Source: Streptomyces sp. NBC_01235 | GTDB lineage: Bacteria; Actinomycetota; Actinomycetes; Streptomycetales; Streptomycetaceae | DNA: 64,000 nucleotides | Assembly: GCF_035989285.1 (NCBI RefSeq) | Contig: NZ_CP108513.1 | Coordinates: 7,378,001-7,442,000, forward strand | Direction of reading: 5' to 3' | In this document: one piece after another, positions 10,249-18,936 of the stretch | How positions within the stretch are numbered: position 1 is the stretch's first letter | How the letters are laid out: every line of letters starts with the position of its first letter | Made by a program: the position numbers and the translations under genes | The notes under the pieces: model-generated | What the model saw: the letters and a program-made list of their open reading frames with translations, nothing else | The model's database searches: none | Told to the model about the DNA's origin: nothing

Positions 10249-10277
10249 TTGACAGACCTATGGGCCTGAGCCAAGCT
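10249..10277 (+). promoter_or_regulatory. Predicted dasA promoter
   Basis: TTGACA at 10249-10254 is followed after 17 bases by CAAGCT at 10272-10277, a plausible vegetative promoter. The inferred start falls near 10284, the first base of the dre site, so bound DasR would block initiation. Inference from spacing only. Confidence 0.5.
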
Positions 10278-10283
10278 CTGCGC

Positions 10284-10299
10284 ACTGGTCTACACCATT
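10284..10299. promoter_or_regulatory. dre operator of the dasABC operon
   Basis: ACTGGTCTACACCATT is a near-consensus DasR site 64 bp before the dasA GTG, placed at the predicted transcription start. DasR represses this operon until an amino-sugar phosphate ligand releases it (known for S. coelicolor dasA). Confidence 0.92.
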
Positions 10300-10362
10300 G
10301 GTCCAGGTTCAGGTCCCGGCCTGTGGGTGGGCGGGGGGTGTGGCATCCCTGAGGAGGATGGC

Positions 10363-11643
10363 GTGAAGCGCAAGCTGATAGCCGCGATCGGTATCGCGGG
10401 CATGATGGTCTCCATCGCGGCGTGCGGGGACGACAGCGGGAGTGGGGACTCCAAGGGCACCGACGCCAAGGAGCTGACCGTCTGGCTCACCGTCGACGCG
10501 CAGAACAACTGGCCCGAGCTGGTGAAGGCCGCCGACGCGGCGGTGCAGAAGGCGCACCCCGGCGTCAAGATCAACCACGAGTACTACGGCTGGCCGGACA
10601 AGAACACCAAGCTCGACGCGGTCCTCGCCACCGACAAGGCCCCCGACGTGGTCGAGATGGGCAACACCGAGATGCTCGGCTACATGGTCAAGGGCGCCTT
10701 CGCGCCCCTGGACACCGCCAAGTTCGACAACTCCTCCGCCTGGCTCGACGGCCTCAAGGCCTCCGTGACGTACGACGGCAAGACCTACGGCGTCCCGTAC
10801 TACGCCGGCGGCCGGGTCGGGAACTGGCGCAAGGACCTCTTCGCCTCGGTGGGCGTCAAGTCCACGCCGAAGACATACGCCGAGCTGACCGCCGCCCTGG
10901 ACAAGGTCCAGAAGAAGAAGGGCGCCACGTTCTCCGCCTGGTACCAGCCCACCCGCGACTGGTACGCGGCCATGTCCTTCGTCTACGACGCCGGCGGCTC
11001 CATCGCCAAGGAGGAGGGCGGCCAGTGGAAGGGCAGCCTCTCCTCGCCCGAGTCGGTCAAGGGCCTCACCGACTTCAAGAACGTCGTCGACAAGTACATG
11101 CACGGCGACAAGACCAAGGACGAGTCCGACCGTTACATCGTCTACGGCCAGGGCAAGTCCGGCATGATCTTCGGCGCGGCCTGGGAGGGCGCGACCTCCG
11201 AGGACCCGAAGAACGACAAGACCGGCAAGCTCAAGGGCAACCTCGAGAACTTCGTGATGCCCGGCCCGTCCGGCAAGAACCTCCCCGTCTTCCTGGGCGG
11301 CTCCGACCTCGCCGTCCCGGTGAAGTCGGATGCGCAGGCCCTCGCCGCCGAGTGGATCAACGCGTTCACCGGGCCCTCCGGCCAGAAGGGCCTGATGGCC
11401 AAGGGCAACCTGCCCAACGACAAGACCGACCTCGCGACCCTCAAGAACGACCCGAAGACGGCCGTCCCGGCCACCGCCGCCGAGTCCAACTGGTTCGTCC
11501 CCATGGCCCCCGGCTGGGGCCAGGTCGAGAAGGCCCAGGTCCTGCAGACCATGCTGCAGAACATCGGCACCGGCAAGAAGACCGTCGAGGCCGCCGCGAA
11601 GGAAGCGGACGCCGCGATCGACAAGGTCATCAACACCAGGTGA
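10363..11643 (+). CDS. dasA: Chitobiose/GlcNAc ABC transporter substrate-binding lipoprotein
   Basis: A 426-residue extracellular solute-binding protein of family 1. It has a basic N-terminus, hydrophobic stretch and lipobox SIAACG, so it should be lipid-anchored at Cys about residue 21. The GTG at 10363 is preceded by a strong gaggagga ribosome site. DasA of S. coelicolor binds N,N'-diacetylchitobiose and delivers it to DasB-DasC. It is the first gene of the dasABC-GH3 unit, downstream of the dre. The ATPase is not encoded here; Streptomyces typically uses the shared MsiK, which is outside the window. Confidence 0.95.
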   Translation: MKRKLIAAIGIAGMMVSIAACGDDSGSGDSKGTDAKELTVWLTVDAQNNWPELVKAADAAVQKAHPGVKINHEYYGWPDKNTKLDAVLATDKAPDVVEMGNTEMLGYMVKGAFAPLDTAKFDNSSAWLDGLKASVTYDGKTYGVPYYAGGRVGNWRKDLFASVGVKSTPKTYAELTAALDKVQKKKGATFSAWYQPTRDWYAAMSFVYDAGGSIAKEEGGQWKGSLSSPESVKGLTDFKNVVDKYMHGDKTKDESDRYIVYGQGKSGMIFGAAWEGATSEDPKNDKTGKLKGNLENFVMPGPSGKNLPVFLGGSDLAVPVKSDAQALAAEWINAFTGPSGQKGLMAKGNLPNDKTDLATLKNDPKTAVPATAAESNWFVPMAPGWGQVEKAQVLQTMLQNIGTGKKTVEAAAKEADAAIDKVINTR

Positions 11644-11726
11644 CCTGAGGGCAGGGCTCTGCGCCAGGCAGGGCCCTGCTCCCCGTACGACCCGTACGAC
11701 CAGAGGGACCGCTGAGGAGCGCGCGG

Positions 11727-12725
11727 ATGAGTGCCGCAGACACGACCACTGCCGAAGTGCCGCCGACGCGGCAGTCGCCACCACCACCGTCCGTGGGCGA
11801 ACCCGGACCCAAGAGGCCACGGGGCGGCCGGCGTTCCGGCGGGGCCGCCACCCCCTGGCTGCTGCTCGCCCCCTGCCTGCTGGTCCTCGCCCTGGTGATG
11901 GGCTATCCGCTGGTCCGGCTGGTCACCCTCTCCTTCCAGAAGTTCGGGCAGTCCCAGCTCTGGGGCTTCAAGCCGGCCGAGTCGGTCGGGTTCGACAACT
12001 TCGCGGGCGTGCTGGGCGACGGCGAGTTCTGGCAGGTCGTGGTCCGCACGATCGTCTTCGCGGCCGGCTGCGTGGTCTTCACGATGGTCGCCGGCATGCT
12101 GATCGCGCTGCTGCTCCAGCGGGTCTCCGGCTGGGTGAAGACCCTCGTCAACATCGCGCTCGTGGCCAGTTGGGGCATGCCCGTCATCGTCGCCACCACC
12201 GTCTTCAAATGGCTGTTCGACGCGGACTACGGCATCCTCAACGCGGTCCTGAGCAGGCTGCCGGGCGTCGATCTGATCGGCCACAACTGGTTCGCGAGCG
12301 GACCGCAGGGGCTCGCGGTCATCATGCTCCTGGTCGTCTGGGGCGCGGTCCCCTTCGTGGTCATCACCCTCAGCGCCGGCCTCACCCAGGTCCCGGGCGA
12401 ACTGGAGGAGGCCGCCCGCCTCGACGGCGCGGGTGCCTGGGGCGTCTTCCGGTACGTCACCCTGCCCATCCTCAAGCCGGTCGTCGTGATGCTCACGACC
12501 CTGTCGGTCATCTGGGACATGGGCGTCTTCCCGCAGGTCTTCGTCATGCGCAACGGGCATCCGGAGGCCGAGTTCCAGCTCCTGACGACGTACTCCTACG
12601 ACCGCGCGTTCGTCGTCAACGACTACGGACAGGGCTCGGCGATCGCCCTGATCACCGTGTTGCTGCTGCTCGGGGTGGTCGCCGTCTACATGCGCCAGAT
12701 GCTGAAGATCGGAGAGGTCGAATGA
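11727..12725 (+). CDS. dasB: Chitobiose ABC transporter permease DasB
   Basis: A 332-residue MalF-type permease with six or more hydrophobic helices after a Pro/Arg-rich cytoplasmic N-terminus of about 45 residues. The EAA loop that docks the ATPase is ELEEAARLDGAGAWGVFRYV (about residues 220-239). The start ATG at 11727 follows ctgaggagcgcgcgg, 83 bp after dasA. It overlaps dasC by ATGA. Confidence 0.94.
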   Translation: MSAADTTTAEVPPTRQSPPPPSVGEPGPKRPRGGRRSGGAATPWLLLAPCLLVLALVMGYPLVRLVTLSFQKFGQSQLWGFKPAESVGFDNFAGVLGDGEFWQVVVRTIVFAAGCVVFTMVAGMLIALLLQRVSGWVKTLVNIALVASWGMPVIVATTVFKWLFDADYGILNAVLSRLPGVDLIGHNWFASGPQGLAVIMLLVVWGAVPFVVITLSAGLTQVPGELEEAARLDGAGAWGVFRYVTLPILKPVVVMLTTLSVIWDMGVFPQVFVMRNGHPEAEFQLLTTYSYDRAFVVNDYGQGSAIALITVLLLLGVVAVYMRQMLKIGEVE

Positions 12726-13558
12726 GCACGCTCGCACCCCGGCGGTCCTCGCGCCTCGGCTGGAACCTTCTCGGTCTCCTCGTCTTCGCCGTCGCCGGCT
12801 TCCCCGTCTACTGGATGCTCAACACGGCGTTCAAGCCGGCGAAGGACGCCATCGACCCGGACCCCAGCCTGCTGCCGACGGGTCTCACGCTCTCCAACTT
12901 CAGCCGCGCGCTCGACATCGCCGACTTCTGGGGCCCGGTGGGCCGCAGCCTGATCGTCTCTCTCGCCGTCGTCGCGATCGGTGTGGTCGTCGGCATGCTG
13001 GCCGCGCTCGCCATCTCCCGGTTCGCCTTCCGGGGCCGCAAGGTCGTGATCGTCGGCATCCTGGCCGTCCAGATGGTCCCGCTCGTCGCCATGATCATCC
13101 CGGTCTTCCTGCTCCTGAACGACCTGGACCAGTACGACAAGCTCTCCGGCCTGATCATCACGTACCTGACCTTCATCCTCCCCTTCACGGTGTGGACGCT
13201 GCGCGGCTTCATCGTCAACATCCCGAAGGAGCTGGAGGAGGCGGCCATGGTCGACGGCTGCTCGCGGACGGGCGCATTCATCCGCGTCGTCTTCCCCCTC
13301 CTCGCCCCCGGCATGGTCGCCACCTCGGTCTACGGCTTCATCCAGGCCTGGAACGAGTACCTGTACGCCCTGATGCTGCTCAGCCAGAAGAACCAGACCG
13401 CGACCGTCTGGCTCGGCAACTTCACCACCAAGCACGGCACCGAGTACGCCCCGATGATGGCCGGCGCCACGATGATGGCCCTACCGATCGTCGCCCTCTT
13501 CCTCCTCGTCCAGCGCAAGATGGCCGCGGGGCTGACCGCGGGCGCCGTGAAGGGATAA
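12722..13558 (+). CDS. dasC: Chitobiose ABC transporter permease DasC
   Basis: A 278-residue MalG-type permease with six predicted transmembrane segments and the EAA loop ELEEAAMVDGCSRTGAFIRV. The ATG at 12722 overlaps the dasB TGA (ATGA), so the two subunits are translationally coupled. The next gene starts only 8 bp later. Confidence 0.94.
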   Translation: MSTLAPRRSSRLGWNLLGLLVFAVAGFPVYWMLNTAFKPAKDAIDPDPSLLPTGLTLSNFSRALDIADFWGPVGRSLIVSLAVVAIGVVVGMLAALAISRFAFRGRKVVIVGILAVQMVPLVAMIIPVFLLLNDLDQYDKLSGLIITYLTFILPFTVWTLRGFIVNIPKELEEAAMVDGCSRTGAFIRVVFPLLAPGMVATSVYGFIQAWNEYLYALMLLSQKNQTATVWLGNFTTKHGTEYAPMMAGATMMALPIVALFLLVQRKMAAGLTAGAVKG

Positions 13559-13566
13559 CGCCCCCG

Positions 13567-15105
13567 ATGACGACTTTCGCCAGCGGCACCGACACGCTCA
13601 CGCGCGACGCCCTGACGGTCCTCCAACCCGGTTTCCCCGGCACCACCGCCCCCGACTGGCTGCTGCGCCGGCTGGGCGAGGGCCTGGCGTCGGTGGGCCT
13701 GTTCGGCAGGAACATCACCTCACCCGAACAACTCGCCGCCCTGACCGCCCAGTTGCGCGCGGAGCGGGACGACGTCCTGGTCGCGATCGACGAGGAGGGC
13801 GGAGACGTCACGCGCCTGGAGGTGCGCACCGGGTCCGGTTTCCCCGGCAACCACGCGCTGGGCGCGGTGGACGACGTCGCGCTCACGCGGGAGGTGGCCG
13901 CGGAACTCGGCCGCCGCCTCGCCGAGTGCGGGGTGAACCTCAACTGGGCCCCGTCCGCGGACGTCAACTCCAACCCCGCCAACCCGGTGATCGGTGTCCG
14001 CTCCTTCGGTGCCGACCCGGACCTGGTCGCCCGCCACACCGCCGCCTACGTGACGGGCCTGCAGTCCGCCGGCGTGGCCGCCTGCACCAAGCACTTCCCG
14101 GGCCACGGCGACACGGCCGTCGACTCCCACCACGCGCTCCCGAGGATCGACGTCGAGGCGCCCGTGCTGGGCGAACGCGAACTGATCCCGTTCCGCGCGG
14201 CCATAGCCGCCGGCACGCGTGCGGTGATGAGCGCCCACATCCTGGTCCCCGCCCTGGACCCCACCCGCCCGGCAACCCTGTCCCCCCGCATCCTCACCAC
14301 CCTCCTGCGGGACGAACTCGGCTACGGCGGTCTGATCGTCACCGACGGCATGGAGATGCAGGCCGTCGCCGCGACCTACGGCATCGAGCGGGGCAGCGTC
14401 CTCGCGATCGCGGCCGGTGCCGACGCCATCTGCGTGGGCGGAGGCCTGGCGGACGACGAAACGGTACGCCGCCTGCGCGACGCCCTGATCTCCGCGGTCC
14501 GCACGGGCGAACTCCCGGAGGAACGCCTCGCGGACGCCGCGGAACGCGTACGGGAGCTGGCCCGGTGGACGGCGACCGGGCCCGGGCCCACGGCCGCGAA
14601 CATGGCCTCCGCGGAGGGGGAGGCCGCACCGTCCCCGCGCGCGAAGGACAGCGCCGTGCGCGCCGATGTCGGCCTGGTCGCCGCCCGTCGTGCCCTCCGG
14701 CTCACCGGCGGCGAGGTCTTCAGCCCGCTCACCGAGGCGCCGTACGTCGCCGCGTTCACCCCGGTCGCGAACATCGCCGTCGGTGGCGAGACCCCGTGGG
14801 GCGTGGCCGCGGAACTGGTCCGGCTGCTGCCGGGGACGAAGACGGGCAGCTTCGCGGGCGCGGACGCGGGGCCCGCGGCGCTGGCCGCGGCGGGGGAGCG
14901 GCGGATCGTCGCCGTGGTCCGCGACGAGCACCGTCACCCCTGGATGGAGGCCGCCCTCGACACCCTCCTCACGGCCCGCCCGGACACGGTCGTCGTCGAG
15001 ATGGGCGTCCCCCAGGCCCCGCCCCGGGGCGCCCTGCACATCGCCACCCACGGCGCGGCCCGTGTCTGCGGCCTCGCGGCGGCGGAGGTCATCGCCGGGA
15101 AGTAG
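13567..15105 (+). CDS. dasD: Family GH3 beta-N-acetylhexosaminidase
   Basis: A 512-residue intracellular glycosidase. The GH3 N-acetylglucosaminidase signature is clear: AIDEEGGDVTRLE, GVAACTKHFPGHGDTAVDSHHALP (the KHFPGHG...D.H dyad) and the nucleophile region LIVTDGMEMQAV. There is no signal peptide, so it likely cleaves imported chitobiose to GlcNAc in the cytoplasm. It follows dasC by 8 bp and shares its operon, as for dasD in S. coelicolor. The residues after about 380 form the C-terminal alpha/beta domain. A strong terminator follows at 15111. Confidence 0.93.
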   Translation: MTTFASGTDTLTRDALTVLQPGFPGTTAPDWLLRRLGEGLASVGLFGRNITSPEQLAALTAQLRAERDDVLVAIDEEGGDVTRLEVRTGSGFPGNHALGAVDDVALTREVAAELGRRLAECGVNLNWAPSADVNSNPANPVIGVRSFGADPDLVARHTAAYVTGLQSAGVAACTKHFPGHGDTAVDSHHALPRIDVEAPVLGERELIPFRAAIAAGTRAVMSAHILVPALDPTRPATLSPRILTTLLRDELGYGGLIVTDGMEMQAVAATYGIERGSVLAIAAGADAICVGGGLADDETVRRLRDALISAVRTGELPEERLADAAERVRELARWTATGPGPTAANMASAEGEAAPSPRAKDSAVRADVGLVAARRALRLTGGEVFSPLTEAPYVAAFTPVANIAVGGETPWGVAAELVRLLPGTKTGSFAGADAGPAALAAAGERRIVAVVRDEHRHPWMEAALDTLLTARPDTVVVEMGVPQAPPRGALHIATHGAARVCGLAAAEVIAGK

Positions 15106-15110
15106 CCCAA

Positions 15111-15172
15111 CCCCTACGACGCGACAGGCGCCGGTCTCCGCAAAGGGGCCGGCGCCTGTCGCGTCGTAGGGG
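15111..15172. terminator. Bidirectional terminator between das operon and nagB
   Basis: A perfect 24-bp inverted repeat: 15111-15134 (cccctacgacgcgacaggcg and four more bases) pairs with 15149-15172 across a 14-base loop. It starts six bases after the dasD stop. There is no U-tract, as is common in Streptomyces. Its symmetry would serve the convergent nagB as well. Confidence 0.85.
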
Positions 15173-15235
15173 CACGGGGCTGTATCGCTGTGTGGGCTGT
15201 ATCGCTATGCGGCTCCGCCGCGTGGGCGCGACCGG
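15172..15235 (-). repeat. Dispersed intergenic repeat, copy C (inverted, with internal duplication)
   Basis: On the minus strand it reads ggtcgcgcccacgcggcgga, gccgcatagcgatacagccc, then a second acagcgatacagccccgtgc. It matches copies A and B, with the gcgatacagccc block duplicated. It lies between the das terminator and the 3' end of nagB. Confidence 0.6.
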
Positions 15236-15299
15236 CCCACGACTGCCGGTATCCCGCAAAGCACGGAACCCAGCAGACGGGACCGGTTTCTCAGTACCC

Positions 15300-16085
15300 T
15301 CAAATTCCCTGCCACTCCGGCTTGTTGGCGTATGTGTGCCGAAAATAGTCCGCAAGCTTCAGCTTGGAGGCGGCCGCCTCGTCGACGACAACCGTCGCAT
15401 GCGGGTGCAGCTGCAGCGCCGAGGCGGGGCAGACCGCGGCGACCGGGCCCTCAACCGTCGCCGCGACCGCGTCCGCCTTGCCCTCCCCCGTCGCGAGCAG
15501 CACCAGATGCCGCGCCTCCAGGATCGTCCCGATGCCCTGCGTGATGACGTGGTGCGGAACCTGCTCGATGTCGCCGTCGAAGAACCTCGCGTTGTCCACC
15601 CGGGTCTGCTCGGTCAACGTCTTGATCCGGGTCCGAGAGGCCAGCGAGGAGCACGGCTCGTTGAACCCGATGTGCCCGTCGGTGCCGATCCCGAGCAGCT
15701 GGAGGTCCACGCCGCCGGCCGCGGCCAGCGCACGGTCGTACGCCTCGCAGGCCGCCTGCACGTCCTCGGCGGTGCCGTCCGGACCGAGGAACGCCTCCAT
15801 GCCGATGCCCAGCGGCTGAAGCACCTCCCGCCGCAGCACCGAGCGGTAGGACTCGGGGTGTTCGGCGGGCAGCCCGACGTATTCGTCGAGCTGGGCGATG
15901 CGCGCCCGCGCCGTGTCCACGGCACCGGCGCGCACCTTGGCCGCCAGCGCCTGGTAGATGGGCAGCGGTGTGGAGCCGGTGGCCACGCCGAGCAGGGCGT
16001 CCGGCTTGCGCCGCAGGAGTTGCGCCATGGCCTCGGCGATGAGCTCGCCGCCCGACCGGGCGTCCGCAACGATGACAACTTCCAC
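15300..16085 (-). CDS. nagB: Glucosamine-6-phosphate deaminase
   Basis: A 261-residue enzyme converting GlcN-6-P to fructose-6-P and ammonia, the last step of GlcNAc use. Motifs: VATGSTPLPIYQAL (phosphate loop), ARIAQLDEYVGL (catalytic Asp, LDEY), GIGTDGHIGFNEPCSS, and a HHVITQGIGTIL region. The GTG at 16085 starts VEVVIVADARSGGEL. Metabolically it continues the dasABC/DasD route, and a dre site at 16123-16138 lies just upstream, so DasR should control it together with the transporter. Confidence 0.95.
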   Translation of the reverse strand: MEVVIVADARSGGELIAEAMAQLLRRKPDALLGVATGSTPLPIYQALAAKVRAGAVDTARARIAQLDEYVGLPAEHPESYRSVLRREVLQPLGIGMEAFLGPDGTAEDVQAACEAYDRALAAAGGVDLQLLGIGTDGHIGFNEPCSSLASRTRIKTLTEQTRVDNARFFDGDIEQVPHHVITQGIGTILEARHLVLLATGEGKADAVAATVEGPVAAVCPASALQLHPHATVVVDEAAASKLKLADYFRHTYANKPEWQGI

Positions 16086-16122
16086 GCTGGCCTGCCGTTC
16101 TCGTATCCGCGGTTTGAGTCCG

Positions 16123-16138
16123 TGTGGTTTAGACCAAT
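16123..16138. promoter_or_regulatory. dre operator of nagB
   Basis: TGTGGTTTAGACCAAT matches the DasR element, especially the central GGTNTAGACCA. It lies 38 bp upstream of the nagB GTG, in the position expected for a repressor site. nagB is a known DasR target in S. coelicolor. Confidence 0.88.
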
Positions 16139-16249
16139 CTATGGGGTTCAATCTAACAGAGTCGGGTGTCCCGTCCCAGGCGAGCGCGGGTCGCGAAGCC
16201 GTACTGCAGCCCCCCACCGTTTCTCTAATGCCCGTTATAAAATGTGCTC

Positions 16250-16891
16250 ATGGTGAGCACTGAGCAGACCCGGGCCGAGCCCGCGGCCCGGCCTCGCGGA
16301 CGCCCCCGCTCCTTCGACCGCGCGAGCGCGCTGGAGAAGGCGGTCCTGGCGTTCTGGGAGCACGGCTACGAGGCGACCTCCGTCTCCGACCTCACCCGGA
16401 TCATGGGCATCGGCGCCCCCAGTCTCTACGCGGCCTTCGGCGACAAGCGTTCGCTGTTCGAGGAGGTCGTGAGCGTCTACGGCGACACGTACGGGTCCTT
16501 CTCGCGGCACGCCCTGGGTGAGGAGCCGACCGCCCGCGCCGCCGTCGAGCGCCTGCTGCGCGAGGCCGCGGCCGAGTTCACCGACCCCGGCCACCCCTAC
16601 GGCTGCCTGGTGATCCACGCGGCCATCAACTGCACCACCCCCGAGGTCGAGGAAGCCCTGCGCCGGCAGCGGGGCGCGACCCTCGCCGCCGTCGAGGCCC
16701 GCATCGCGGCGGGCGTCGCCGCCGGCGAGCTGCCGGCGGGCACCGACACCGGCGCACTCGCCCGCGTGGTGGGCGCGGTCTTCCAGGGCATGTCGCAACA
16801 GGCGCGCGACGGGGCGAGCCGGGAGCAACTGGAGGCGGTCGCGGAAATTGCCCTGTCCATCTGGCCCCGCACAGGAACCCCCACAGGCTAG
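16250..16891 (+). CDS. TetR-family transcriptional regulator
   Basis: A 213-residue protein. The N-terminal HTH (residues about 25-70) is VLAFWEHGYEATSVSDLTRI followed by GAPSLYAAFGDKRSLFEEVV. The C-terminal ligand domain contains HPYGCLVIHAAINCTTPEVE, typical of the TetR_C_16-like group near oxidoreductase regulators. The start is uncertain (GTG 16244, ATG 16250 or GTG 16253). A TATAAAAT-like -10 sits 8-15 bases before it, so the mRNA may be leaderless. It is divergent from nagB. The target is unknown. Confidence 0.85.
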   Translation: MVSTEQTRAEPAARPRGRPRSFDRASALEKAVLAFWEHGYEATSVSDLTRIMGIGAPSLYAAFGDKRSLFEEVVSVYGDTYGSFSRHALGEEPTARAAVERLLREAAAEFTDPGHPYGCLVIHAAINCTTPEVEEALRRQRGATLAAVEARIAAGVAAGELPAGTDTGALARVVGAVFQGMSQQARDGASREQLEAVAEIALSIWPRTGTPTG

Positions 16892-16961
16892 GCTGCGTTG
16901 TGGATGGTAGGGCGTCCGAATACTCACAACAACGAACAAGCTCCCACGCGTGGACACATCT

Positions 16962-16977
16962 AGTGGTCTAGTCCACA
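16962..16977. promoter_or_regulatory. Additional dre operator upstream of the sensor-kinase leader
   Basis: AGTGGTCTAGTCCACA is the closest match to the DasR consensus in the window. It lies 71 bp after the TetR gene and about 305 bp before the sensor kinase start, so the controlled promoter is probably that of the kinase. No amino-sugar gene is directly downstream. Confidence 0.8.
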
Positions 16978-17281
16978 ATGGCGGGGAAGAACCCCAGAAA
17001 CACCAAGAACTTCCGTCTTCCCCGCACAGGAAGGCGGACCGAGGAACCGGTGCTCTCTGCCCTGACTGCCCCGGATCCTCACCCTTCGGTCGACGGGACC
17101 GCACACCCCGCGGCCGATATTGCTCCGGGCTGCGGTGCCGGGAGGGCTGAGGGTCCCTCTCAGGCGCCGCGGCCCGCGGGTGTTTCCGGGCCCCTGCGGC
17201 CTGCTCGGCGAACCCTCGCGAGGGCCGAGCGCCGCCCGGCGTTTTTAGGCCCCGCACATACCCCCAGGTACGCTCGCAGAC
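16978..17281 (+). other. Long leader region before the sensor kinase
   Basis: About 300 bases without a convincing gene. It is rich in inverted repeats, and ends with a compact CGCCG/CGGCG element followed by TTTTT at 17230-17246, which could be an intrinsic terminator or attenuator. An open frame starting at 16978 right after the dre runs into the kinase gene in another frame and has no coding signature, so it was not called. Role unknown. Confidence 0.4.
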
Positions 17282-18757
17282 GTGCCCTCCATGAACGAAC
17301 TCGTACGCCAGCACACCGCACTCGACGACTCCGACCTCGAGTGGCTCCACCTGCTGGTCTCGGAGTGGCAGCTGCTCTCCGACCTCTCCTTCGCCGACCT
17401 GGTCCTGTGGGTCCCCACCCGCGACGGCACCCGCTATGTCTCCGTCGCCCAGATGCGCCCCAACACCGGCCCCACCTCCTACCAGGACGACATGGTCGGC
17501 CACCTGGTGCCGCGTGGACGCCGCCCGCTGCTGGACGCGGCCCTGGACGAGGGCCGGATCGTGCGCGAGGGCGACCCGGAGTGGCGCGAGGAGGTCCCCG
17601 TCCGGGTCGAGTCGATCCCCGTACGGCGCGAGGGCCGCGTCCTCGGGGTCATCGCCCGTAACACCAACCTGCTGACCGTGCGCACCCCCAGCCGCCTGGA
17701 GCTCACCTACCTCCAGAGCGCCTCCGACCTCGCGCAGATGATCGCGGCCGGCTCCTTCCCGTTCCCCAACCAGCTGGTGGACATGGACGCGGCCCCGCGC
17801 GTGGGCGACGGTCTGATCCGCGTCGACGGCGACGGCATCGTCCAGTACGCCTCCCCGAACGCGCTGTCCGCCTACCACCGTATGGGTCTCGCCTCCGACC
17901 TGGTCGGCCAGCACCTCGGCCTGACCACCGCCGAACTCGCCCCGACCAGGGGCCCGGTGGACGAGGCGCTCGCCAAGGTCGCCAGCGGCTGGGCGCCCCG
18001 CGAGTTCGAGATCGAGGCCAACGACGGGGTCATCCAGTTCCGGGCGATCCCGCTCAAGCCCAAGGGAACCCGCATCGGCGCGCTCGTCCTGCTCCGTGAC
18101 GTCACCGAACTGCGCCGCCGCGAGCGCGAGTTGATCACCAAGGACGCGACCATCCGGGAGATCCACCACCGGGTGAAGAACAACCTGCAGACGGTGGCGG
18201 CCCTGTTGCGCCTCCAGGCCCGCCGTATCGAGTCCGAGCGCGGCCGGGAGGCCCTCGAAGAGGCCGTGCGCCGGGTCGGCTCGATCGCCATCGTGCACGA
18301 GACGCTCTCCCAGAACCTGGACGAGCGCGTGGAGTTCGACGAGATCGCCGACCGCGTGCTGGCGATGGTCCACGAGATCTCGCCGGGCAAGGTCGCCGGC
18401 CGGCGCAGCGGACGTTTCGGCATCCTGGATGCCGAGGTCGCCACCCCGCTGGCGATGGTCCTCACCGAGATCCTCCAGAACGCCCTGGAGCACGGCTTCC
18501 GCGAGGGCGACACCGGCACGGTCGAGGTCTCCGCGGTCCGCGGCGGCACCACGAAGGAGGCCCGCCTCCTGGTCACCGTCCAGGACGACGGCGTCGGCCT
18601 GCCCGAGGGCTTCGACCCGCACACCTCCGGCAACCTCGGCCTGCAGATCGTACGGACGCTGGTGGAGGGCGAGTTGGGCGGAACCTTCGACATGGTCCCG
18701 GCACCGGAACGCGGCACCCAGGTGATCCTGGACATCCCGGTGCAGACACAGAAGTAA
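17282..18757 (+). CDS. PdtaS-like cytosolic sensor histidine kinase (GAF-PAS-HisKA_2)
   Basis: A 491-residue soluble kinase: N-terminal GAF-like sensor (residues about 1-150), PAS domain (about 175-275), a dimerisation/phosphoacceptor segment IREIHHRVKNNLQTVAALLR (HisKA_2 type, His in HHRVKNN) and an HATPase_c domain (TEILQNALEHGF, VQDDGVGLPEGF). It has no membrane helices. Mycobacterial PdtaS (Rv3220c), of the same architecture, also lies next to a WhiB gene (whiB1), as here with wblE; PdtaS signals to an ANTAR-type antiterminator regulator encoded elsewhere. The start GTG 17282 was taken; ATG 17291 is an alternative. Confidence 0.88.
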   Translation: MPSMNELVRQHTALDDSDLEWLHLLVSEWQLLSDLSFADLVLWVPTRDGTRYVSVAQMRPNTGPTSYQDDMVGHLVPRGRRPLLDAALDEGRIVREGDPEWREEVPVRVESIPVRREGRVLGVIARNTNLLTVRTPSRLELTYLQSASDLAQMIAAGSFPFPNQLVDMDAAPRVGDGLIRVDGDGIVQYASPNALSAYHRMGLASDLVGQHLGLTTAELAPTRGPVDEALAKVASGWAPREFEIEANDGVIQFRAIPLKPKGTRIGALVLLRDVTELRRRERELITKDATIREIHHRVKNNLQTVAALLRLQARRIESERGREALEEAVRRVGSIAIVHETLSQNLDERVEFDEIADRVLAMVHEISPGKVAGRRSGRFGILDAEVATPLAMVLTEILQNALEHGFREGDTGTVEVSAVRGGTTKEARLLVTVQDDGVGLPEGFDPHTSGNLGLQIVRTLVEGELGGTFDMVPAPERGTQVILDIPVQTQK

Positions 18758-18790
18758 GAGATGGGTGAGGGGACCGGGGCACAGCAAGAA

Positions 18791-18817
18791 GCCCCGGACC
18801 GTTCAGGGGTCCGGGGC
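18791..18817. terminator. Bidirectional terminator between sensor kinase and wblE
   Basis: A perfect 10-bp GC-rich stem, gccccggacc at 18791-18800 with ggtccggggc at 18808-18817, and a 7-base loop, 34 bp after the kinase stop. The genes on both sides converge on it. Confidence 0.75.
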
Positions 18818-18936
18818 TCGAATGCTCGTTGCCAGCGTGTGCTGCGCATCGGGGGTACTGCGCGCTGCGGCTCGGGGGCGGGAGAAGCGTACTCGCTGTA
18901 CGCGCCGCCAAGCTCAGGCTTGCGGGGCGGGTGTTG

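Noticed and set aside
17230..17246. Confident intrinsic terminator before the sensor kinase
   Set aside because: The CGCCG/CGGCG stem leaves only a two-base loop, so it is mentioned only as a possible attenuator within the leader.
16978..17661. Open frame starting immediately after the dre operator
   Set aside because: It runs into the sensor-kinase gene in a different frame, is Arg/Pro-rich without any motif, and has no ribosome site.
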